Below, one piece after another: positions 53,746 to 62,096 of a DNA stretch of 64,000 nucleotides. The notes beneath the pieces are model-generated. The model made no database searches. It worked only from the letters and a program-made list of their open reading frames with translations, and was not told the DNA's origin. Source of the DNA: Dinoroseobacter sp049801095 (GTDB taxonomy: Bacteria; Pseudomonadota; Alphaproteobacteria; Rhodobacterales; Rhodobacteraceae); NCBI RefSeq assembly GCF_049801095.1, contig NZ_JBNAGH010000005.1, forward strand, positions 186,001-250,000. The letters are read 5' to 3'. The position numbers were made by a program, and so were the translations under genes. How positions within the stretch are numbered: the stretch's first letter is position 1; every line of letters begins with the position of its first letter.

Positions 53746-54735
53746 TCAGGCAGCGAGCAGACGCTCGCGCCCATGGGGGGCCATCCAGTCGATCTCGGGA
53801 TTGATCGGGATGATCCGGTGCGGATTGATGCTCTCGTGGCTGTAATGATAGTGGCGCACGATATGGGCGAAATTCACCGTCTCGGCGACGCCCGGCCACT
53901 GGTAGAGCTCGCGCGTATAGGCCCAGAGATGGGGGTAATCGATGATCCGGCGGCGATTGCATTTGAAATGCAGGTGATAGACCGGATCGAACCGCACCAG
54001 CGTCGTGAAGAGCCGCCAATCGGCCTCGGTGATCTGGTCCCCGGCCAGATAGCGCCGGTGGCTCAGCCGCTCTTCGACCCAATCGAGCGCATCGAACAAC
54101 GTGGTGACCGCCTCGTCATAGGCCGCTTGGCTCGTGGCGAAGCCGGATTTGTAGACGCCATTATTGATGTCTGAATAGATCCGGTCATTCACCGCATCGA
54201 TCTCCGATCGCAGGGCCTCGGGATAGAAATCCTGCGTATCGCCGGTCAGCCCGTTGAAGGCTGTGTTGAACATCCGGATGATCTCGGAGCTTTCATTGGA
54301 GACGATGGTCTTGCTCGCCTTGTCCCAGAGGATCGGCACCGTCACGCGGCCCGAGACCTGCGGGTCGGCCTTGACATAGAGGTCACGCGCAAAGGGCAGA
54401 CCATAGAGCTTGTCGCCCGTGGCCCCGTCATTATCGGTCTCGAAGGTCCAGCCATCGGAGAGCATATCAGGATGCACGACCGAGACGTCGATATGCGGCG
54501 CGAGCCCTTTGAGTTCGCGGAAAATCAGCGTGCGATGGGCCCAGGGACAGGCGAGTGAGACATAGAGATGATAGCGCCCGCTTTCGGCCGGAAAGCCGCC
54601 CTTGCCCGAGGGGCCCGCGCTGCCATCGGCGGTGATCCAGTTGCGAAAGCCTGCCGTGGAGCGGACGAATTTGCCGCCCGTGCTCTTGGTGTCATACCAG
54701 ACGTCGTGCCATTTGCCGTCGACAAGCTGTCCCAT
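53746..54735 (-). CDS. yqjG: Glutathionyl-hydroquinone reductase (ECM4/YqjG-type GST)
   Basis: A 329-residue Xi-class glutathione transferase, which reduces glutathionyl-hydroquinones. The catalytic Cys is C63 in LACPWAHRTL, as in YqjG/PcpF. The C-terminal part has FDPVYHLHFKCNRRRIIDYPHLWAYTRELYQWPG and HIVRHYHYSHESINPHRIIP, both characteristic. The start at MGQLVDGKWHDVW fits the family; the long frame upstream is not coding. A perfect palindrome lies 48 bp upstream of the start. Confidence 0.93.
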   Translation of the reverse strand: MGQLVDGKWHDVWYDTKSTGGKFVRSTAGFRNWITADGSAGPSGKGGFPAESGRYHLYVSLACPWAHRTLIFRELKGLAPHIDVSVVHPDMLSDGWTFETDNDGATGDKLYGLPFARDLYVKADPQVSGRVTVPILWDKASKTIVSNESSEIIRMFNTAFNGLTGDTQDFYPEALRSEIDAVNDRIYSDINNGVYKSGFATSQAAYDEAVTTLFDALDWVEERLSHRRYLAGDQITEADWRLFTTLVRFDPVYHLHFKCNRRRIIDYPHLWAYTRELYQWPGVAETVNFAHIVRHYHYSHESINPHRIIPINPEIDWMAPHGRERLLAA

Positions 54736-55073
54736 TGCGCCTTCCCTTTGCTTTGCTCGACCAAAACCTAGCGGGCCGGGCACTCTGCGAAAATACGCAG
54801 AGCCGCAGAGCCTCTCCCGCATGGGCGCACAGGTCCCCGGCGGGTGCGCGGCGCTTTGGCCCGTGCTGCAGCGCCGAAAGCAATTGCGCGTTTGTGGGGC
54901 GACAGCTATGACCCGAGGAGACGACGCCCGTTTCGGGCCAGAATGGTTGCCTTGCCTGCGGCTGACCCAACTCGGGAGCGCGCGACAGGGATCGTCAGGG
55001 CGCTTCGCTGATCTGTGGCGGGGCGCGCGGGGCCAGGTCTGGACGGGCATGTTGAAGGACAAGGACCGCGCCA
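54736..55073. other. Divergent gap, no gene seen
   Basis: This divergent region separates yqjG from the second cobalamin operon. Frames across it look non-coding. It contains the palindrome at 54783-54802, a small GCCCG-TTT-CGGGC hairpin at 54926-54938, and a B12-box-like string near 54911 without the other riboswitch parts. Promoters for both neighbours should lie here. Confidence 0.4.
54783..54802. promoter_or_regulatory. Perfect palindrome upstream of yqjG
   Basis: CTCTGCG-AAAATA-CGCAGAG, 7-bp perfect arms with a 6-base AT-rich centre, 48 bp before the yqjG start codon. This is the shape of a dimeric repressor or activator site. No regulator gene is adjacent, so the protein that binds is unknown. 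Confidence 0.5.
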
Positions 55074-55319
55074 ATGACCCGCTTCTGCTTCCGTTTTCTC
55101 TTGGCTTGTCTGGCTTTGAGCGCTGGCCCGCTCTGGGCCCATCCCGGGCATTTGTCGGGCCTGGCGGGGCATGACCACTGGGTGGCGGGTGCGGCGATCG
55201 GGCTGGCCATCGCGCTGGGGATCTACGGAGCGCTGAAGGGGCGGAAGTCCGAAGGCGCATCCGAGGAGACCGAGAGTGAAGAGGCCGTCGAGGATGATAG
55301 CGCCGAGGCCCCCGCATGA
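55074..55319 (+). CDS. Small His-containing membrane protein (DUF6732-like), 81 aa
   Basis: Residues 1-22 look like a Sec signal peptide ending LWA. Then comes HPGHLSGLAGHDHW, with four His in 13 residues, facing the periplasm, followed by one transmembrane helix (about 37-54) and an acidic C-terminal tail. The His cluster could bind a metal such as cobalt (inference). I recall a small Rhodobacteraceae family (DUF6732) like this beside cobalamin genes. It overlaps cbiX by 4 bp and starts the operon. Confidence 0.75.
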   Translation: MTRFCFRFLLACLALSAGPLWAHPGHLSGLAGHDHWVAGAAIGLAIALGIYGALKGRKSEGASEETESEEAVEDDSAEAPA

Positions 55320-56605
55320 GCGCGCCGACCCCGCCCGAAGGCAAGATCGGCGTCATGATCTGCGGCCATGGCTCGCGCAGTCAGGCGGCCGTGGATGAAT
55401 TCGCCCTGCTGGCCGAGAAGCTGCCGGTTTACCTGCCCGCCGGGTGGGAGATGGAATACGGCTATCTCGAATTTGCCAATCCGGTCATCCGCGACGGGCT
55501 CGACAAGCTGCGCGAGAAGGGGTGCGACCGGATCCTGGCTGTTCCGGGCATGCTCTTTGCTGCGATGCACTCCAAGAACGACATCCCCACGGTGCTGAAC
55601 ACCTATGCGGCCAAGCATGGGCTGTCGGTCTCTTATGGCCGCGAGCTCGGCGTGGATCCCAAGATGATCGCCGCCGCCGGGGCCCGCGCCATGGAGGCTG
55701 TGGCCGAGGCCAATGCTGCCCATGGCGAGGTCCCGCTGCACGAAACCTGCCTCGTGGTGATCGGGCGCGGCGCGTCGGATCCGGATGCCAATGGCAACGT
55801 CGCCAAGATCGCGCGGATGCTGCAGGAAGGCCTGGGCTTTGGCTGGTGCGAGGTCGGCTATTCCGGCGTGACCTTCCCGCTGGTGGAGCCTTGCCTGCAA
55901 CACGCCGCCAAGCTCGGCTACAAACGCATCCTCGTGCTGCCCTATTTCCTCTTCACCGGGATCCTGATCGACCGGATCTATGGTTTCACAGATCAGGTCG
56001 CCGCCGAGCATCCGGAGATCCAGTTCGTCAAAGCGCTTTATCTGCGGGACCACGAGGCCGTGCTGCAGACCTTTGCCGAGCGCGTGCAGGAGCAGATGTC
56101 CGACACCCCGCCGCCCAATTGCGGGCAATGCGGGTATCGCGCGCAGATCCTGTCGCTAGAGGATGGCGCGTCCCATGTGATCAGCGCCGAAGAGCGGACC
56201 CATCCGGCCTTTGGCGCCGTGCCACCGGCCACTTGCGTGCTCTGCAAGTACCGGACGCAGGTTCTGGGCTTCGAGGCCGAGGTTGGCGCGGTACAGGAAA
56301 GCCATCACCACCATGTGGAAGGGCAGGGCGCCTCGGCCCCCGGCTCCAATGTGGCTGACTGCACGCTCTGCGATACGTTCTGCACCGGACTCTGTCGGCT
56401 CGAAATGCAGGGCGATCACGGGCATCACCACCATCACCATGGGCATGATCATCACCACGATCACGACCATTCCCATAGCCACGACCATGATCACAGTCAC
56501 GGACATGATCACGGGCACCACCATCATCACCACGCGCCTTACCCCCATGCGAAACACCCGCACGGGCCTGAAAGCGCGCGCAAGACGGCGAAGCCGACGG
56601 GCTGA
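55316..56605 (+). CDS. cbiX: Sirohydrochlorin chelatase-type protein (CbiX) with Cys pairs and His-rich tail
   Basis: A 429-residue two-lobe CbiX (about 1-265), which inserts cobalt (or another metal) into sirohydrochlorin; the first lobe has MICGHGSRSQAAVDEF and the second LVVIGRGASDPDANG. The extension has C269/C272, C307/C310 and C349/C352/C356/C360, which could hold an Fe-S cluster. The tail (about 367-411) is almost all His and Asp. In an aerobic CobN pathway an early cobalt chelatase is unexpected, so siroheme, cobalt storage or chaperoning are alternatives. It overlaps the CobH fusion gene by one base. Confidence 0.9.
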   Translation: MSAPTPPEGKIGVMICGHGSRSQAAVDEFALLAEKLPVYLPAGWEMEYGYLEFANPVIRDGLDKLREKGCDRILAVPGMLFAAMHSKNDIPTVLNTYAAKHGLSVSYGRELGVDPKMIAAAGARAMEAVAEANAAHGEVPLHETCLVVIGRGASDPDANGNVAKIARMLQEGLGFGWCEVGYSGVTFPLVEPCLQHAAKLGYKRILVLPYFLFTGILIDRIYGFTDQVAAEHPEIQFVKALYLRDHEAVLQTFAERVQEQMSDTPPPNCGQCGYRAQILSLEDGASHVISAEERTHPAFGAVPPATCVLCKYRTQVLGFEAEVGAVQESHHHHVEGQGASAPGSNVADCTLCDTFCTGLCRLEMQGDHGHHHHHHGHDHHHDHDHSHSHDHDHSHGHDHGHHHHHHAPYPHAKHPHGPESARKTAKPTG

Positions 56606-58155
56606 TGACGCGGATCTTCGGTTCTTATCTCGTTGTCGATTGGTCGGCCAATGGCACGCCCAAGACCGGCAAGGACAGTATCTGGCTCGCCCTCGCGCGA
56701 CCGGGTGAGCCTGCCCTTGTGGAAAACCCGGCGACGCGGGCCGAAGCCGTCGCGCGCCTTGCTGCCCTGATCGAGACCGAACAGGCCGCCGGGCGCCGCG
56801 TGCTGGCGGGGTTCGATTTTCCCTTCGGCTATCCGGCGGGTTTTGCCGCGCAACTGGGCGGCACCGGCGATTGGCAGGCGGTCTGGGCGCGGATCGCCGA
56901 GGAGGTGGTCGAGGGCGACAGCAACGCCAATAACCGCTTCGACGCGGCGGCGGCGCTGAATGCGCTTTTCCCCGGTGACGGGCCCTTCTGGGGCAATGGT
57001 CTGAAGCGGGACATCCCCGGCCTGCCGCGCAAACTGCCCGAGGGCTATGGCGAGGCGCTGCCTGTGCGGCTGCGTCACGCCGAGGGTCAGGCGAGCGCGG
57101 CGCAGGAGGTCTGGAAGCTTTCGGGTGTGGGCTCCGTTGGCGGGCAGGCCCTGACCGGGATCGCTGCCCTCGAAGGGCTGCGCCATGCGCTGGGCGCGCG
57201 GGTCTGGCCGTTCGAGCCCTGGGCCGACGGGACCGCGCCGGTGCTGGCCGAAGTGTTTCCCTCGCTTGTGGAGGTCCCGCACCTGCCCGGCAAAGTGCGC
57301 GACGCGGTACAGGTGGAAAGTCTCGCCCGAGCGCTCTGCGCGCTGGACGGTGCGGGTCGGTTGGCAGGGATGCTGGATGCACCCAAGGCGCAGCCCGACG
57401 ATGTGATGCGCCACGAGGCGACGATCCTCGGGCTCGGCTATGAGGCCCTGTTGGGCCGTGCGGTCACCGAGGCCGCCGCCGAGATCACGGCCCCACCGAA
57501 AGCGTCGCGCCCGCCCATGCGCCCCTATGAGAAAGACCCCGCCGCGATCTACGCCCAGAGCTTTGCCACCGTGCAGGCGGAGGCCAATCTCGCGCGGTTT
57601 CCCCAGGGTCTCGACCGCCTGGCGACGCGCCTGATCCATGCCTGCGGGATGGTCGAGGTGGCAGACCGGCTGGTCTTTTCGCCGGAGGCCTTCACGGCGG
57701 GGCATGACGCGCTCCGGGCCGGAAAGCCTGTGCTTTGTGATTGCGAGATGGTCGGGGCCGGGATCATTCGGCGCTATCTGCCCGCCGAAAACCCGGTGGT
57801 TGTCACCCTGAATGACCCGTCTGTGCCCGGGCGCGCCCAAGACATCGGCAACACACGCTCTGCGGCGGCGGTGGAACTTTGGGCGGACCATCTGGACGGC
57901 GCCGTGGTGGCCATCGGCAATGCGCCCACGGCCCTCTTCCATCTGCTGGAACTGATTGATGCCGGCGCCCCGCGCCCCGCAGTCATCCTTGGCTTCCCTG
58001 TGGGCTTTGTCGGTGCCGCGGAATCCAAGGCGGAACTGGCGCGCGACCCGCGCGGCTGCGATTTCGTGGCCCTGCGCGGGCGTCGCGGCGGCTCGGCCAT
58101 GGCCTCGGCCGCGGTGAACGCCCTGGCCGCAGGACTTCCGGAGATCGCTTCATGA
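56605..58155 (+). CDS. cobH: Fusion: DUF429-like (RNase H-fold) domain plus precorrin-8X methylmutase CobH
   Basis: A 516-residue protein with two parts. Residues about 308-516 are CobH, which moves the C11 methyl to C12 to form hydrogenobyrinic acid. The likely catalytic His is H345 in RLIHACGMVEVADRLVFS, followed by VLCDCEMVGAGI. Residues 1-295 resemble DUF429: SYLVVDWSANGTPKTG, LAGFDFPFGYPAGF and VLAEVFPSLVEVP give the acidic pattern of an RNase H-like fold. Its role is unknown. The gene overlaps cbiX by one base and cobL by 4 bp, so the fusion is read within the cobalamin operon. Confidence 0.9.
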   Translation: MTRIFGSYLVVDWSANGTPKTGKDSIWLALARPGEPALVENPATRAEAVARLAALIETEQAAGRRVLAGFDFPFGYPAGFAAQLGGTGDWQAVWARIAEEVVEGDSNANNRFDAAAALNALFPGDGPFWGNGLKRDIPGLPRKLPEGYGEALPVRLRHAEGQASAAQEVWKLSGVGSVGGQALTGIAALEGLRHALGARVWPFEPWADGTAPVLAEVFPSLVEVPHLPGKVRDAVQVESLARALCALDGAGRLAGMLDAPKAQPDDVMRHEATILGLGYEALLGRAVTEAAAEITAPPKASRPPMRPYEKDPAAIYAQSFATVQAEANLARFPQGLDRLATRLIHACGMVEVADRLVFSPEAFTAGHDALRAGKPVLCDCEMVGAGIIRRYLPAENPVVVTLNDPSVPGRAQDIGNTRSAAAVELWADHLDGAVVAIGNAPTALFHLLELIDAGAPRPAVILGFPVGFVGAAESKAELARDPRGCDFVALRGRRGGSAMASAAVNALAAGLPEIAS

Positions 58156-59357
58156 GCACGACCCCCTGGCTCCATATTGTTGGCATTGGCGAGGACGGGC
58201 TGGCCGGGCTCATGCCCGCGACCCGCGCCGTGGTTGAGGCTGCCGAAGTGATCGTCGGCGGCGAGCGGCATCATCAGCTTTCCGCCTCGGTCACCGCCGA
58301 GCGTCTGGCCTGGCCCCATCCCTTTGATGCGCTCGTGGATACGCTGAAATCCCTGGCCGGGCGGCGGGTCGTGGTGCTGGCGACGGGCGACCCCCTGTGG
58401 TTCTCGGTCGGCGCGCGGATCGGACGGGCCATCCCGCCCGGCGAGATCACCTATCACCCGCAGCTGTCCGCGTTTCAACTGGCCTCCGCCCGGATGGGCT
58501 GGAGCCTCGCGGATGTGGAGACGCTCACCGTGCATGGTCGCCCGGTGGAGCAGATGATCGCCTTCATCCAGCCTGACCAGCGGCTCCTGATCCTGACGAC
58601 GGGGGCCGAGACCCCGGCTCAGATCGCGAGGTTCCTGTCCGAGCGGGGCTTTGGTCAGTCGAAGATGACTGTGCTCGCGGCCATGGGCGGGCCGGATGAG
58701 GCGCGGTTTGACGGTGTCGCCGAGAGCTGGGATCACGAGGTGCCTCCCTTCAACACCTTGGCGGTGGAGTGCATCGCGGCGCCGGATTGCGCGCTTCTGC
58801 CCCGGGTGCCGGGGCTGGCGGATGGCCTCTTTGTCCATGATGGGACCATGACCAAGCGCGAGGTGCGGGCAGTGACGCTCGCCAAGCTCATGCCCATGCG
58901 CGGGGCGCTTTTGTGGGATATCGGCACGGGCTGCGGGTCGGTGGCGGTCGAGTGGATGCGCGGCGCGCGCTATGCCCGCGCCATCGGGATCGAGCCGCGC
59001 GCGGACCGGCGGGCTATGGCGGCGGCCAATGCGCTGGCGCTCGGGGTGCCGAAGCTCGAGGTGATCGAGGGCACCGCGCCCGGCGCGCTGGAGGGGCTGG
59101 AGGCCCCGGATGCGATCTTCGTCGGGGGTGGGCTGAGCCCGGAGGTGTTTGAGGCGGCCTGGGGCGCGTTGCGCCCCCTCGGGCGGCTTGTGGCGAACGC
59201 CGTGACGCTGGAGAGTGAGCAGGAGCTGATCGGGCTGCACGCGGCCCATGGCGGTGAGCTGACCAAGCTTTCGGTGCACCGGGCCGAGCCCGTCGGGCCG
59301 CGCACCGGCTGGCGGCCATTCATGCCTGTGACCCAGTGGAGCCTGATCAAGCGATGA
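58152..59357 (+). CDS. cobL: Precorrin-6Y C5,15-methyltransferase (decarboxylating)
   Basis: A 401-residue fused enzyme. The CbiE-like half (about 1-205) has VGIGEDGLAGLMPATRAVV and VVVLATGDPLWFSVGARI. The CbiT-like half (about 225-401) has WDIGTGCGSVAVEWM and FVGGGLSPEVFEAAW. It methylates C5 and C15 and decarboxylates the acetate side chain at C12. Translation is coupled by 4-bp overlaps to both neighbours, the CobH fusion and cobI. Confidence 0.95.
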   Translation: MSTTPWLHIVGIGEDGLAGLMPATRAVVEAAEVIVGGERHHQLSASVTAERLAWPHPFDALVDTLKSLAGRRVVVLATGDPLWFSVGARIGRAIPPGEITYHPQLSAFQLASARMGWSLADVETLTVHGRPVEQMIAFIQPDQRLLILTTGAETPAQIARFLSERGFGQSKMTVLAAMGGPDEARFDGVAESWDHEVPPFNTLAVECIAAPDCALLPRVPGLADGLFVHDGTMTKREVRAVTLAKLMPMRGALLWDIGTGCGSVAVEWMRGARYARAIGIEPRADRRAMAAANALALGVPKLEVIEGTAPGALEGLEAPDAIFVGGGLSPEVFEAAWGALRPLGRLVANAVTLESEQELIGLHAAHGGELTKLSVHRAEPVGPRTGWRPFMPVTQWSLIKR

Positions 59358-60055
59358 GCGGGACGCTTTATGGAATTGGCCTCGGCCCCGGGGATCCGGA
59401 GCTGATGACGCTGAAGGCCGATCGGTTGATCCGGGGCGCGCGTGTGGTGGCCTATCCGGCGTTGGTCGCGGGAGAGAGCTTCGCGCGCGGGATCGCGGCG
59501 AGCGCGATCCCGGAGGACGCGCGCGAGATCCGGATCGAGGTCCCGATGACCCCCGAGCGGGCCCCGGCGCAGGCGGCCTATGATCGCGCCTCTGTCGAGA
59601 TCGCCGAGGCGCTCTCGTCCGGGGAGGATGTGGTCTGTCTCTGCGAAGGGGATCCGTTTTTCTATGGCTCCTTCATGTATCTCCATGCCCGGTTGTCGGA
59701 GGAGTTCCCGGTGGAAGTTGTGCCCGGAGTTACCTCCATGACCGCTTGCGCGGCGCTGGCAGCCCGACCTCTGGTGGCGCGGAATGAGCGGCTCACGGTC
59801 TTGCCGGGGCCCTTGCCCGAGGCCGAGTTGACGGCGCGTCTGGCGGAGTGTGAGACGGCGGTGATCATGAAGGTCGGCCGACATCTGGGGAAGATCCGGC
59901 AGGTGCTGGAGGCGGTCGGGCTGGCGGAGAACGCGGTCTATCTGGAGCGCGCGACCCTGCCCGCCGAGAAGGCCCTGCCGCTGGCCGAGGCGCCGGATCC
60001 CGCCCCCTATTTTTCGATGATTCTGGTGACGAAAGGAGCCGATCCATGGCTGTGA
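59354..60055 (+). CDS. cobI: Precorrin-2 C20-methyltransferase
   Basis: A 233-residue tetrapyrrole methylase that methylates C20 of precorrin-2 (making precorrin-3A). The signature GIGLGPGDPELMTLKADRLI and the SAM-site loop CLCEGDPFFYGSFMYLH are present. I chose the ATG that overlaps the cobL stop by 4 bp. Six extra residues in a longer frame read cobL out of frame. The end overlaps cobJ by 10 bp. Confidence 0.95.
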   Translation: MSGTLYGIGLGPGDPELMTLKADRLIRGARVVAYPALVAGESFARGIAASAIPEDAREIRIEVPMTPERAPAQAAYDRASVEIAEALSSGEDVVCLCEGDPFFYGSFMYLHARLSEEFPVEVVPGVTSMTACAALAARPLVARNERLTVLPGPLPEAELTARLAECETAVIMKVGRHLGKIRQVLEAVGLAENAVYLERATLPAEKALPLAEAPDPAPYFSMILVTKGADPWL

Positions 60056-61851
60056 CGCCGGTTGTTGTGGCGATTTCAGCCGCGGGTGAAGAGATGGCGC
60101 ATCGGATCGCCGGCGCACAGGGCTGGGTGGTTCATGGCCGTGCCGGGCGCGTGGCCGAAGCGGATGCCCATTTTGACAATGCGCTGACCCATGTGCGCGA
60201 CCTCTTTGCTGCCGGTGTGCCCGTGGTCGGGGTCTGTGCGGCGGGGATCCTGATCCGCGCGGTTGCACCCCTTTTGGCCGACAAGACCACGGAGCCACCC
60301 GTGGTGGCCGTGGCCGAGGATGGTTCGGTTGTGGTGCCGCTTTTGGGTGGGCATCGCGGGGCGAACCGGATTGCGGCGGATCTTTCCGCGCTGCTCGGGA
60401 GTGTCTCGGCAGTGACGACGGCGGGGGATGTGGCGCTGGGCGTGGCCCTGGATGCGCCGCCTGCGGGCTACCGTCTGGCCAATCCGGGCGATGCGAAACC
60501 GGTCATGGCGGGGCTCCTGTCCGGGGGCGGGGCACGTCTGGTTGGCGAGCCGCTTTTTGATCTGCCTGAGGGCGAGGGCGCCGAGATCGCGGTGACCGAG
60601 GCGCGGCTGGCGGGCGGGCCGGCGCGCCTAGTCTACCATCCGCAACGCTTTGCGCTCGGCGTTGGCTGCGCGCGCGACGCGGCCCCCGAAGTGCTGCGCA
60701 CGCAGGTCTTCGAGATGCTGGCAGAGGCTGGGATTGCGCCCGGGGCAGTGGCTTCGGTGAACACGCTGGATCTCAAGGCAGATGAGCCGGCCATGCATGC
60801 GCTGGCAGCAGAGCTGGACGTGCCCTTGCGGGTCTTCACAGCGGCGGAGCTGGAGGCCGAAGCGCCGCGTCTCGCCAATCCGTCCGAGGTGGTCTTTGCT
60901 GAGGTTGGGTGTCACGGGGTGGCCGAAGGGGCCGCGCTGGCCGCCGCCGGGGGTGAGGCCGTGCTGGTAGAGACCAAGCGCAAGACCGCGACCACGACCT
61001 GTGCCCTGGCGCGTGCGCCGGAGCCGATCACCGAGTTGCGGGGCCGGGCGCGGGGGCGGGTCTCGGTCGTCGGGATTGGGCCGGGCCAATCGGCCTGGCG
61101 CACGCCGGAAGTGAGCCGGCTCGTGGCCGAGGCCGAGGAGCTTGTGGGCTATGGCCTCTATATCGATCTGCTGGGGCCGCTCGCGGCGGGCAAGACGCGG
61201 TCGGATTTCCCCCTGGGTGGGGAAGAGGATCGCTGCCGCTACGCGCTGGAGCGCGCGGGCGAGGGGCGCAATGTGGCACTGGTCTGCTCGGGGGATGCGG
61301 GGATCTATGCCATGGGTGCGCTGGTCTTTGAGCTCTTGGATCGGGGGCCGGAGGCGCAGGGTGTCTCTGATGCGGCGCGGCGGGTTGAGGTCGTCTGCTC
61401 GCCGGGGGTGAGCGCATTGCAAGCTGCGGCAGCCCGGGCGGGCGCGCCTTTGGGCCATGATTTCTGTGCGATTTCGCTGTCGGACTTACTGACTCCGCGG
61501 GCGGATATCTTGCGGCGCTTGCAGGCGGCGGCGGAGGGCGATTTCGTGATTGCGTTCTACAACCCGGTGTCGAAGACGCGGCGGACCTTGCTGGCCGAGG
61601 CGCGCGAGATCCTGTTGCGGCATCGCCCGGCGGATACGCCTGTTCTGCTCGCGAGTTCGCTGGGTCGACCCGAGGAGGAGATCCGCTACCGGCGGCTCGA
61701 TGCGCTGGAGGTGGATGAGGTGGATATGCTGACGGTTGTGCTTGTGGGCTCGTCGAACTCGCAGCTGGCCCAGCTCGGCGCCGGGCCGCGCATGTACACG
61801 CCACGCGGCTATGCGCGCAAGATCGACGGGGATCTCTCGAATGTGGGGTGA
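60046..61851 (+). CDS. cobJ: Fusion: CbiG plus precorrin-3B C17-methyltransferase CobJ
   Basis: A 601-residue bifunctional protein. Residues 1-330 are a full CbiG (N-terminal GVCAAGILIRAVAPLL and VVPLLGGHRGANRIA; later GVGCARDAAPEV, TLDLKADEPAMHALA and VFAEVGCHGVAEGAAL). Residues about 337-601 are a CobJ/CbiH methylase (VGIGPGQSAWRTPE, LVCSGDAGIYAMGALVFEL) that methylates C17 with ring contraction. CbiG opens the delta-lactone in the anaerobic route, so its presence beside CobN implies a hybrid pathway. AAAGGAG lies 7 bases before the ATG. It overlaps cobI by 10 bp. Confidence 0.95.
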   Translation: MAVTPVVVAISAAGEEMAHRIAGAQGWVVHGRAGRVAEADAHFDNALTHVRDLFAAGVPVVGVCAAGILIRAVAPLLADKTTEPPVVAVAEDGSVVVPLLGGHRGANRIAADLSALLGSVSAVTTAGDVALGVALDAPPAGYRLANPGDAKPVMAGLLSGGGARLVGEPLFDLPEGEGAEIAVTEARLAGGPARLVYHPQRFALGVGCARDAAPEVLRTQVFEMLAEAGIAPGAVASVNTLDLKADEPAMHALAAELDVPLRVFTAAELEAEAPRLANPSEVVFAEVGCHGVAEGAALAAAGGEAVLVETKRKTATTTCALARAPEPITELRGRARGRVSVVGIGPGQSAWRTPEVSRLVAEAEELVGYGLYIDLLGPLAAGKTRSDFPLGGEEDRCRYALERAGEGRNVALVCSGDAGIYAMGALVFELLDRGPEAQGVSDAARRVEVVCSPGVSALQAAAARAGAPLGHDFCAISLSDLLTPRADILRRLQAAAEGDFVIAFYNPVSKTRRTLLAEAREILLRHRPADTPVLLASSLGRPEEEIRYRRLDALEVDEVDMLTVVLVGSSNSQLAQLGAGPRMYTPRGYARKIDGDLSNVG

Positions 61852-62096
61852 TCCAATTGAGCAGGCTGCGCCTGCACGCGATTTTTTGTCCGCCTGTGGC
61901 GACGGGGGGCGCGTGACTTTGGGGGCTGCGGCGGCTGCGGGCGGTGGGAGGTCTGCGGAGAGGCCGTTTGCGGGCAGGTCTGCCGCAAACAGGCCAGCTC
62001 GAGTTTGTGTCCGGTCCGTCGCGCGTCAAGGCCAAGCGGGCTTTGCCCGGCGCTGCGCGCGCCTTGACCCACGCCTGACCTCAAGGAGAGGCTGAC
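61852..62096 (+). other. Structured 245-bp spacer between cobJ and cobM
   Basis: No protein is supported. The spacer interrupts an operon otherwise built of overlapping genes. It has three hairpins in a row: GCAGGC-TGC-GCCTGC at 61861-61875 with TTTTTT at 61881-61886 (a weak terminator); a 12-bp stem with a bulge at 61962-61995; and an outer GTCAAGGC / GCCTTGAC (62025-62068) holding CGGGC-TTT-GCCCG. It could be an attenuator, a processing site, a repeat element or the remains of a lost gene. Confidence 0.5.

Noticed and set aside
54905..54935. B12-box-like string before the second cobalamin operon
   Set aside because: Only the GAGGAGAC core fits; the other conserved riboswitch blocks in the right order are absent.
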